Positions 8,254 through 14,573 of a stretch of DNA of 17,609 nt are shown here, piece by piece. Source of the DNA: an uncultured Veillonella sp. (lineage in GTDB: Bacteria; Bacillota; Negativicutes; Veillonellales; Veillonellaceae). The DNA lies in contig NZ_CALLVP010000078.1 of the NCBI RefSeq assembly GCF_938010505.1, forward strand, positions 1 to 17,609, in the 5' to 3' direction. A program made the translations under genes and the position numbers. A model generated the notes under the pieces. It saw only the letters and a program-made list of their open reading frames with translations, searched no databases and had not been told where the DNA came from. Each line of letters starts with the position of its first letter. Positions within the stretch are counted from its first letter, which is position 1.

Positions 8254-10298
8254 TGGCAACCATTCATGTATTGGATGAAACGACAATCAATAAGATAGCT
8301 GCCGGTGAAGTCGTTGAACGTCCCGCATCAGTTATTAAAGAACTTATTGAAAATTCTATTGATGCGTCAGCTACCAATATAGAGATTGAAATCGGTGATG
8401 GTGGTGTAGCATACATGCGTATTACCGATAATGGCATCGGTATGACAGAAGAGGATGCTCGCTTGGCGATTCTACGTCATGCAACCTCTAAAATTCAACA
8501 AGTAGAGGACCTCTTTGATATTGCGTCCCTAGGCTTCCGTGGGGAGGCCTTGGCTAGTATTGCCTCTGTATCTCATTTTTCTTTGATCACTCGTAAAGCA
8601 GACTCTGAGTTGGGAACTCGTATTACTGTTGATGGAGGCACTTTTACCGATTGTATTCCTTATGGTGCGGCACCTGGTACGACTATCGAAATTCGAGATT
8701 TGTTTTATAATACGCCGGCTCGTCGTAAATTCTTAAAAACTGAGCGTACAGAAGCCTCTAAGATTCAAGATATTGTGGGGAAATTAGCACTAAGTAATCC
8801 ACATATTTCTTTTAAGCTTATTGTCGATGATCGGGTGTCTATTATTACACCAGGAAATGGTAATATTAGTGATACTGTAGCTGCATTATACGGATATAAA
8901 ACCAAGGATGATATTTTTACAGTTGCCTATGAAAGTGACTCTATTTATATCGATGGCGTAGTGAGTAAGCCGACACTTCTTAAAAGCACAAGGATATGGC
9001 AGACCATTATTGTCAATAATCGAGTGATTTCTGATAAAACTATAATGAAGGCTATCGATAATGCATACCATGCACTATTACCGAAAAATGGTCATCCTTT
9101 GGTGGTATTAAATATTACTGTGCCTGCGGGAATGGTTGATATAAACGTACATCCTCGCAAGAGTGAAGTTAAATTCTCAGATGATAAGATTATATTTAAA
9201 GCCGTTTATCACGGTATCTTAAATGCTCTAAATAATCCACTCCATGAGAGATACGAACGAGAGTCATCATCTTATATGAATGGTACAGTTGCTAATATAT
9301 CTGATAATAATGGCAATACTACTGATAGTAGTAACAGTAGTATAAATAATAGTTTTAGTTCTGATAGTACATCCTTACATGGTAATAGTACTTATGATTC
9401 TTACAGAGCACCTTCTGCTGTACACGATGAGATGCAATCTGCAGAACATATAGCCACAGCTATAGATTATGATAAGGTCTTTGGTGGACGGCGTACAAAA
9501 GGCTATGAAGTTTTGCGCGATGAAACTTCACAGTTTGTGGAGAACCTCAAAACTAAGGGGTATACACCACCTGCACCAAAGACAACTTATGAACAATCCT
9601 CTTTTGTGGAGGATAGCTTTACTGCTGTTCCTACTGCATATACTAGTTATACAATAGAGGATGTTGAACGTTTTAAATCTTTATCTCATGATATTCGCGA
9701 ACAAGATATAGAGGAACGAACGATTCAGAATTCGGGCTTCTTACCAATGGGTCAAGTTGCATCTTGTTATATATTAGCTAAAAAAGGTGATGATCTATAT
9801 ATCATAGATCAACATGCCGCACATGAGCGTGTGCGTTATGATAAGTTGTGTAAATCTTCTGAATCGATTCCTATGCAATCTATTTTGGTTCCTCAATATA
9901 ATGAGGCCACAGATGATGAAATGAATTTAGTAGAGGAAGAACGAGAAACATTACTTGATCTTGGTTTCGATGTAGAGTTGGGTGGTCCTACTAAGATAAA
10001 ATTAGTAGGAGCTCCTGTAGATTTGGTAGAGTCAAAAGCTTTTGAAATTCTCCAATATGTATTCTCTTACTTACATGATCATCAACAGCCTACTAAGGCT
10101 CAATTACGACATGAAATGTTGGCCTATGCGTCTTGTAGAGGGGCAATCAAGGCAGGTCATAATTTAAATATGTATCAAATGACTACTTTAATTGAGGACT
10201 TATTTAGTACCGAAAAACCATATGTATGTCCTCATGGTCGTCCTACGATAATCAAATTTACACCTGATGAATTAGGTAAATTATTCTTACGGTCTTAA
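8253..10298 (+). CDS. mutL: DNA mismatch repair protein MutL (endonuclease type)
   Basis: Partner of MutS; in bacteria lacking MutH the C-terminal domain nicks the nascent strand. It has 681 residues. The N-terminal GHKL ATPase shows INKIAAGEVVERP, ELIENSIDA, DNGIGM and GFRGEAL. A Ser/Asn/Thr-rich, low-complexity linker spans about 338-381. The C-terminal domain has the metal-binding set of the latent endonuclease: DQHAAHE (519-525), SCRGAIKA (C628), CPHGRP (659-664) and a terminal FLR. QSILVP (542-547) matches the beta-clamp-binding motif known from B. subtilis MutL. The last acidic residue of DQHA(x)2E(x)4E is Asp (D530), not Glu. AAAGGAGG (8236-8243), inside the mutS end, is a strong ribosome-binding site. 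The start overlaps the mutS stop by one base. Methyl-independent mismatch repair is therefore expected. Confidence 0.97.
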   Translation: MATIHVLDETTINKIAAGEVVERPASVIKELIENSIDASATNIEIEIGDGGVAYMRITDNGIGMTEEDARLAILRHATSKIQQVEDLFDIASLGFRGEALASIASVSHFSLITRKADSELGTRITVDGGTFTDCIPYGAAPGTTIEIRDLFYNTPARRKFLKTERTEASKIQDIVGKLALSNPHISFKLIVDDRVSIITPGNGNISDTVAALYGYKTKDDIFTVAYESDSIYIDGVVSKPTLLKSTRIWQTIIVNNRVISDKTIMKAIDNAYHALLPKNGHPLVVLNITVPAGMVDINVHPRKSEVKFSDDKIIFKAVYHGILNALNNPLHERYERESSSYMNGTVANISDNNGNTTDSSNSSINNSFSSDSTSLHGNSTYDSYRAPSAVHDEMQSAEHIATAIDYDKVFGGRRTKGYEVLRDETSQFVENLKTKGYTPPAPKTTYEQSSFVEDSFTAVPTAYTSYTIEDVERFKSLSHDIREQDIEERTIQNSGFLPMGQVASCYILAKKGDDLYIIDQHAAHERVRYDKLCKSSESIPMQSILVPQYNEATDDEMNLVEEERETLLDLGFDVELGGPTKIKLVGAPVDLVESKAFEILQYVFSYLHDHQQPTKAQLRHEMLAYASCRGAIKAGHNLNMYQMTTLIEDLFSTEKPYVCPHGRPTIIKFTPDELGKLFLRS

Positions 10299-10299
10299 C

Positions 10300-11112
10300 A
10301 TGAATATATTAACTACAGCCCAAAAATCTAATAAGGCCATTCAAGAGGAAGCCAAAGCATTGGCTTCCTCTATGCATATGACTTATATAAAAAGAGGAAA
10401 ATTATCTATACCAGCATTATTTTACGCACATCTATGTGATTACATTGCGGTTCTTTCTGGTAATGGCCTAACCATTCATTTTCCCAATAATCAACAGCAT
10501 AGCTTTCATTTATCCATGGCTCAATTGCGTATATTACGTTTACAGCGTGGAGAAGGGGATCATTTAGTTAATGCTCTTCAGACAATACTAAATACTAATG
10601 AAATAAGTGATAAAGAAGAATTTTCGTTTCTTGATTGTACAATTGGCCTTGGTAGTGACAGTATCGTTGTAAGCTATGCTTTTCCTCAGGCTCAAATAAA
10701 AGGCCTAGAAGGGTCTTTTCCTATATGGCTTGCCACATCTTATGGTTTAGCTCATTATTCGCATAATGTGAAAAGTGTGACGGACGCATTACGTCGTATT
10801 GAGGTAAGTCATGATATCTTTGAAAACTATCTACCTAATCTACCAGATGGTAGCATAGATATAATTTATTTTGACCCCATGTTCGAAGTACCTGTAGAGG
10901 ATAGTCCTCAATTTAAACCACTCCGTGGACATACGGTGGAAAGTCATATTGATGATAAAATCATGGAGGAGGCTATGCGTGTTGCCTTGAGTGGTGTTAT
11001 CATTAAAGAACGACCGTTTAGTTCGGTCTTTCAGAAGTATCCACCTCATCAATGGGTGGGCGGAAGATATAGCCGCATAGGCTATGGTGTTTATATGAAG
11101 GAGTTATTGTGA
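10300..11112 (+). CDS. Class I SAM-dependent methyltransferase, RsmJ/YpiP-like
   Basis: A 270-residue methyltransferase resembling Firmicute YpiP-type proteins and RsmJ, which makes m2G1516 in 16S rRNA in E. coli. The SAM-binding core is seen as FLDCTIGLGSDS (D112-S121), an acidic residue at the end of strand 2 (GLE, E137) and IDIIYFDPMFEVP (D192-P193-M194-F195), a catalytic-loop signature shared with RsmJ. The N terminus (MNILTTAQKS, then IKRGKLSIPAL) matches the small N-terminal subdomain of the family, supporting the ATG one base after the mutL TAA. There is no clear ribosome-binding site, so translation probably depends on coupling to mutL. It overlaps miaA by four bases. Codons 15-24 form a perfect 12-bp inverted repeat. 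The fold is confident; rRNA as the substrate is inference. Confidence 0.75.
   Translation: MNILTTAQKSNKAIQEEAKALASSMHMTYIKRGKLSIPALFYAHLCDYIAVLSGNGLTIHFPNNQQHSFHLSMAQLRILRLQRGEGDHLVNALQTILNTNEISDKEEFSFLDCTIGLGSDSIVVSYAFPQAQIKGLEGSFPIWLATSYGLAHYSHNVKSVTDALRRIEVSHDIFENYLPNLPDGSIDIIYFDPMFEVPVEDSPQFKPLRGHTVESHIDDKIMEEAMRVALSGVIIKERPFSSVFQKYPPHQWVGGRYSRIGYGVYMKELL
10344..10371 (+). repeat. Perfect 12-bp inverted repeat (hairpin) inside a coding region
   Basis: AGAGGAAGCCAA (10344-10355) and TTGGCTTCCTCT (10360-10371) are exact reverse complements around the 4-base loop AGCA. No T tract follows, so it is not a standard intrinsic terminator. It lies 44 bases after the start of the RsmJ-like gene and encodes an ordinary helical stretch (EEAKALASS). 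Confidence 0.85.
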
Positions 11113-12038
11113 ATCCTTTAATTACCATCGTTGGACCTACAGCGGTAGGCAAGACAGATCTTACCTTGGACTTAGCAGAACAGCTGCATGCTGAGGTTAT
11201 TTCTGGTGATGCTTACCAAGTATATAAACAACTTAATATTGGTACCGCTAAACCATCGCTAGATGAACTTAATCGGGTGAAACATCATCTCATCGATATA
11301 CTGGAACCAAATGATTCATATTCGGTATCTATTTTTCAAGATCAAGCTAAAGAAATAATTGCAAGATTAAAAGATAGAAATATTCTTCCTATTCTGTCTG
11401 GTGGTACAGGGCTTTATGTTCAATCATTATTGGAGAACTATAACTTTAATGATGTTAAGCCAGATGAAAGCTTACGAGCAGAACTAGATGAGCTATATAA
11501 TACCAAAGGTATTGAAGGCTTACGAGAATATGCTTTCACATTAGGCAAAGAGCAAGATATTGAAATTCTATATACTGATAAACATCGTCTATATCGTGTC
11601 ATTGAGATCTTGCATTATGGTGATGTAGATTCGTTACGAAATCAAACTAAAGCTGGTTTATCTTATAAAGGGCCTGTTATCGGTCTCATGAGAGACCGTG
11701 ATAAACTATATGAGCGCATCAATTTACGCGTTGATATGATGTTTGATGCAGGCTTGGTTGAAGAAGTGGAACAACTCATAAAATCTGGTGTGAAGCCAGA
11801 TTGCCAAGCGTTTAAGGGCATTGGCTATAAAGAAGTAGTAGACTATATAAATGGCAGTATAACATTAGATGAATGTAGAGATTTGATCAAGAAAAACACT
11901 CGTCATTTTGCGAAGCGCCAAATCACTTGGTATAAGCGCATGCCATATATTAAATGGATTCATATTGATAATAATACATCAAAAGATTTTATATTTAATA
12001 AAGCTATGGATTTAATTCGTAGAGAAGGAATAGCATGA
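11109..12038 (+). CDS. miaA: tRNA dimethylallyltransferase MiaA, GTG start
   Basis: Transfers the dimethylallyl group from DMAPP to N6 of A37 in tRNAs reading UNN codons, giving i6A37, the substrate of MiaB encoded upstream. It has 309 residues, the normal length. Walker A-like GPTAVGKT (9-16) binds the pyrophosphate; SGDAYQVYKQLNIGTAKP (from 32) contains the conserved D34 and Q37; GGTGLYV (98-104) and the C-terminal KRQITWYKR are also family hallmarks. The usual DSxQ element reads DAYQ here (Ala at 35). The GTG start is supported by AAGGAG (11098-11103) five bases upstream and a four-base GTGA overlap with the preceding stop; no in-frame ATG sits nearby. The stop overlaps the next start as ATGA. 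Expression is likely coupled through the whole mutS-to-PLP-enzyme run. Confidence 0.96.
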   Translation: MNPLITIVGPTAVGKTDLTLDLAEQLHAEVISGDAYQVYKQLNIGTAKPSLDELNRVKHHLIDILEPNDSYSVSIFQDQAKEIIARLKDRNILPILSGGTGLYVQSLLENYNFNDVKPDESLRAELDELYNTKGIEGLREYAFTLGKEQDIEILYTDKHRLYRVIEILHYGDVDSLRNQTKAGLSYKGPVIGLMRDRDKLYERINLRVDMMFDAGLVEEVEQLIKSGVKPDCQAFKGIGYKEVVDYINGSITLDECRDLIKKNTRHFAKRQITWYKRMPYIKWIHIDNNTSKDFIFNKAMDLIRREGIA

Positions 12039-13273
12039 CATTAGAAGAAATACGCAGTAAAGCCCTCGAGATGGCTGAACCTGAATTTAAAAAGTTTGAA
12101 CCTATTGCCTTGGCAAATACAAAAAAAGTTTTAGAAGCCTTTAAAGAGTGCCAAGTATCTGATTACCATTTTACCGGTACTACAGGCTATGGATATAATG
12201 ATGTAGGCCGTGAGAAATTAGATGAAGTATTTGCCCATGTATTTAAAGGTGAAAAGGCCATTGTACGACCGCACTTTGTTTCTGGTACACATGCATTAGC
12301 AACGACGCTAATTTCTTTGATGGGAAATGGTTCTAAAGGTACTGAATTTATCTATGCTGTTGGGGCTCCTTACGATACGATGCAATCTGTTATCGGTGCA
12401 TCTCGTGAAGTGCGTGGTTCTTTAGTAGAAAAAGGATTTACCTATACAGAGGTACCTTTGAAAGATAATAGCTATGATGTAGATGCCATTGCTAAAGCTG
12501 TTAATGGTAATACTAGAGTAGTGGTTATTCAACGTTCTCGCGGCTATAGCACACGTGAGCCATTATCTATCGCAGATATTAAGATTATTGTAGACGCTGT
12601 AAAAGCTAAAAATCTGAATACAATTTGTTTCGTAGATAATTGTTATGGAGAGTTTACAGAGCTTCAAGAACCTTTAGAGGCTGGTGCGGATATCATGGCA
12701 GGTTCGCTTATCAAAAATGCGGGAGGCGGTTTAGCGCCAACAGGTGGTTATATCGTAGGTCGTGAAGATCTTGTAGAAGATGTCGCTTATGAATTGACTG
12801 CACCAGGTCTTGGTGACCATATGGGATCTTATGCACCTGGTTACCGTTTGTTTTTTCAAGGCTTATTTATGGCACCTCACGTAGTATTACAGGCGCTTAA
12901 AGGCGCTGTGTATACTGCAGCTGTAGGCGAGTTATTAGGTTATGATGTATTCCCTAAGGTAAATGCAGATCGCTATGATTTGATTCAAGCTATCAATCTG
13001 AAAAATGGGGAAGAAATGGAGCAATTCTGCGTAGGCATGCAGGCTTACTCTCCTGTAGATGCTCATGTACATCCAATTCCTGGTGACATGCCGGGGTACA
13101 AAGATAAAATCATCATGGCTGGTGGTACCTTTGTACAAGGATCTTCTATTGAGTTGAGTGCCGATGGTCCTGTACGTCCTCCATATACGATTTTTATGCA
13201 AGGTGGTCTAGTATTTGAACATTCTATGCTTGGTATTTTAGGAGCCGCTGAAGAGCTATTAAAATATAGATAA
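12035..13273 (+). CDS. PLP-dependent methionine gamma-lyase-like protein, YnbB / 'aluminium resistance' family
   Basis: A 412-residue fold-type I PLP enzyme of the Met_gamma_lyase/'aluminium resistance protein' family, distantly related to Cys/Met metabolism enzymes (cystathionine lyases). The PLP lysine is K227 in GSLIKNAGGG; the aspartate that contacts the pyridine nitrogen is probably D201 in CFVDNCYGEF; FVSGTHALATTL (near 84-95) is the phosphate-cradle region. The real substrate of the family is not established, and the aluminium name comes from an old plant-gene-like annotation, so I leave the symbol blank. It starts in an ATGA overlap with miaA and has AAGGAA (12025-12030) as ribosome-binding site. 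In B. subtilis the homologue ynbB also lies a few genes after miaA, so this looks like an inherited neighbourhood with hfq and hflX absent. A terminator follows. Confidence 0.85.
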   Translation: MTLEEIRSKALEMAEPEFKKFEPIALANTKKVLEAFKECQVSDYHFTGTTGYGYNDVGREKLDEVFAHVFKGEKAIVRPHFVSGTHALATTLISLMGNGSKGTEFIYAVGAPYDTMQSVIGASREVRGSLVEKGFTYTEVPLKDNSYDVDAIAKAVNGNTRVVVIQRSRGYSTREPLSIADIKIIVDAVKAKNLNTICFVDNCYGEFTELQEPLEAGADIMAGSLIKNAGGGLAPTGGYIVGREDLVEDVAYELTAPGLGDHMGSYAPGYRLFFQGLFMAPHVVLQALKGAVYTAAVGELLGYDVFPKVNADRYDLIQAINLKNGEEMEQFCVGMQAYSPVDAHVHPIPGDMPGYKDKIIMAGGTFVQGSSIELSADGPVRPPYTIFMQGGLVFEHSMLGILGAAEELLKYR

Positions 13274-13278
13274 TATTT

Positions 13279-13314
13279 AGAATCTCTTTCTTTTAGAGAA
13301 GGGGGTTCTTTTTA
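13279..13314 (+). terminator. Intrinsic terminator after the mutS-mutL-miaA unit
   Basis: AGAATCTCTTTCT (13279-13291) pairs with AGAAGGGGGTTCT (13297-13309), with three T.G wobbles, around the loop TTTAG. A five-T tract (13309-13313) overlaps the stem base and is followed by ATTTC. It begins five bases after the TAA of the PLP-enzyme gene. Confidence 0.8.
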
Positions 13315-13347
13315 TTTCAAATCTTTTCAATGTACCTAGTTCTAGGC

Positions 13348-13353
13348 TATAAT
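13348..13353 (+). promoter_or_regulatory. Putative promoter (-10 TATAAT) for mnmA
   Basis: A perfect TATAAT lies 34 bases after the preceding terminator. The -35 candidate 17 bp upstream (TTTCAA, 13325-13330) matches the consensus poorly. A second TATAAT (13363-13368) sits inside an inverted repeat and could be an alternative -10. One of them must presumably drive mnmA. Confidence 0.5.
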
Positions 13354-13358
13354 ATAAG

Positions 13359-13473
13359 TTGCTATAATTTTATAGCAATACTACTCGGACTTTTACACCG
13401 AACTAGTGTTTTTACACGTCAGGCTTTCACCCTGATTAGTTTTATGATCAAGCGATCATTAAAAGGAGAAAGT
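13359..13473 (+). promoter_or_regulatory. Hairpin-rich leader upstream of mnmA
   Basis: This ~115-base untranslated stretch contains a run of inverted repeats: TTGCTATA/TATAGCAA (13359-13366, 13371-13378); ACTA-TCGG with CCGA-TAGT (13380-13388, 13398-13407); GTGT/ACAC (13406-13409, 13414-13417); TCAGG/CCTGA (13419-13423, 13431-13435); and ATGATC/GATCAT, AAGC loop, just before the AAAGGAG ribosome-binding site (13462-13468). It matches no riboswitch or T-box consensus that I recognise. A regulatory role is inference. Confidence 0.4.
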
Positions 13474-14535
13474 ATGGAAAAAGTTATCGCTGTAGCTATG
13501 AGTGGCGGCGTAGACAGTTCTTTAACTGCTGCAATGCTATTAAAACAGGGCTATAAAGTATTTGGTATTACCCTATGGTTATGGGTGAGTGGTACGCCGT
13601 ATGATGAGGTGCCTCTTGCTGTAACAGATGCTAAGAAGATGTGTGATTTTCTTGGTATTGAGCATCATGTTATCGATGCTCGCGATGTATTCTACGAAAA
13701 CGTAGTAGATTACTTCGTAAAAGAATATGCCTATGGTCGTACGCCAAATCCTTGTGTATTTTGTAACAAGAACATCAAGTTTGACTTGATGCTCAATCGT
13801 GCTCTTGAACTGGGTGCCACACATATGGTAACTGGTCATTATGCACAAGTAAATTACAATAAAGAAACAGGTTTATATGAACTACATAAAGGCATTGATC
13901 CAACAAAAGATCAAAGCTATGTTATGTATAATATGAACCAACGTATTTTAAGTCATCTTATCTTCCCTTTGGGAGGACAATGCAAGACTGAAACGCGCAA
14001 ACTAGCTGCTGAATATGACTTACCAGTAGCTAAGAAGCCAGATAGTGTAGACATTTGTTTCTTACCACATGGAAACTATCAAAAGCTTGTGGTAGAGGAG
14101 ATGAAAGGGAAACCTAAGTCAGGCAATATCGTTACCGAAGATGGTGAGATATTAGGTAAGCATAATGGCTTATTTAATTACACTATTGGTCAACGCAAGG
14201 GACTTGGTATTGCGTATAAACATCCATTATATGTTATTGGTTTTAATGGTGACCGCAACGAGGTCATCGTAGGTTCTAACGAACGACTCTTTACAAATCG
14301 TATGATTTGTAAGTTCTATAACTTCTTAGATGATACAATTCACAAAGAATTGAAGGCGGAAGGTAAGATTCGCTATGCAGCCAATCCTTCCCCTTGTACT
14401 GCACGTATTTTAGATGACGATACGATGGAGGTTATCTTTGAAGAACCACAACGGGCTATTACCCCTGGTCAGTCCGTAGCCTTTTATAATGGCACTCAAT
14501 TATTAGGAGGTGCTGTTATCGATCGCGTATGTTAG
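13474..14535 (+). CDS. mnmA: tRNA-specific 2-thiouridylase MnmA
   Basis: ATP-dependent sulfurtransferase that makes the 2-thio group of s2U34 in tRNA-Lys, -Glu and -Gln. The 353-residue protein has normal length. The PP-loop is SGGVDSS (10-16). The two functional cysteines are C97 in NPCVFCNKNIKF and C195 in DICFLPHGNY; C94 makes an extra CxxC with C97, a variant also common in other Firmicute-like MnmA proteins. FNYTIGQRKGLGI and the C-terminal beta-barrel (GQSVAFYNG) follow. ATG 13474 is chosen because it has AAAGGAG (13462-13468) at the right distance and gives the family's usual N terminus; the frame stays open 48 codons further upstream without support. It begins a new transcription unit and ends 38 bp before lepA. 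Confidence 0.95.
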   Translation: MEKVIAVAMSGGVDSSLTAAMLLKQGYKVFGITLWLWVSGTPYDEVPLAVTDAKKMCDFLGIEHHVIDARDVFYENVVDYFVKEYAYGRTPNPCVFCNKNIKFDLMLNRALELGATHMVTGHYAQVNYNKETGLYELHKGIDPTKDQSYVMYNMNQRILSHLIFPLGGQCKTETRKLAAEYDLPVAKKPDSVDICFLPHGNYQKLVVEEMKGKPKSGNIVTEDGEILGKHNGLFNYTIGQRKGLGIAYKHPLYVIGFNGDRNEVIVGSNERLFTNRMICKFYNFLDDTIHKELKAEGKIRYAANPSPCTARILDDDTMEVIFEEPQRAITPGQSVAFYNGTQLLGGAVIDRVC

Positions 14536-14536
14536 A

Positions 14537-14573
14537 AAGGAGAATACAAGTTCCCTGAACTTGTTTACATAGT
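14537..14573 (+). promoter_or_regulatory. lepA ribosome-binding region with a hairpin between Shine-Dalgarno and start codon
   Basis: The only good Shine-Dalgarno for lepA, AAAGGAG (14537-14543 region), lies about 31 bases before the ATG at 14574. Between them ACAAGTTC (14546-14553) and GAACTTGT (14557-14564) form a perfect 8-bp stem with a CCT loop. Folding would shorten the effective spacing to about a dozen bases. No other in-frame start codon lies between the Shine-Dalgarno and 14574; an in-frame TGA sits at 14556-14558. Confidence 0.6.

Noticed and set aside
9791..9811. 8-bp inverted repeat TGATCTAT/ATAGATCA in mutL
   Set aside because: Length is near chance expectation and it encodes the conserved YIIDQHA stretch.
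11005..11029. GACCG/CGGTC hairpin near the end of the RsmJ-like gene as an internal terminator
   Set aside because: Only a 5-bp core stem, no real T tract, and it lies within conserved coding sequence ahead of a coupled gene.
11681..11698. 7-bp inverted repeat CGGTCTC/GAGACCG with ATGA loop in miaA
   Set aside because: Repeats of 7-8 bp with short loops are expected several times by chance in an AT-rich window, and it encodes conserved MiaA residues.
12935..13201. Minus-strand open frames, such as this one and 13579-13848
   Set aside because: They lie antisense to clearly conserved genes, have no ribosome-binding sites or recognisable domains, and follow from codon bias of the + strand genes.
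13330..13473. 48-codon in-frame extension upstream of mnmA
   Set aside because: MnmA proteins begin at MEKVIAVAMSGGVDSS, that ATG has a well-placed AAAGGAG, and the upstream codons overlap promoter and hairpin sequences and have no ribosome-binding site.
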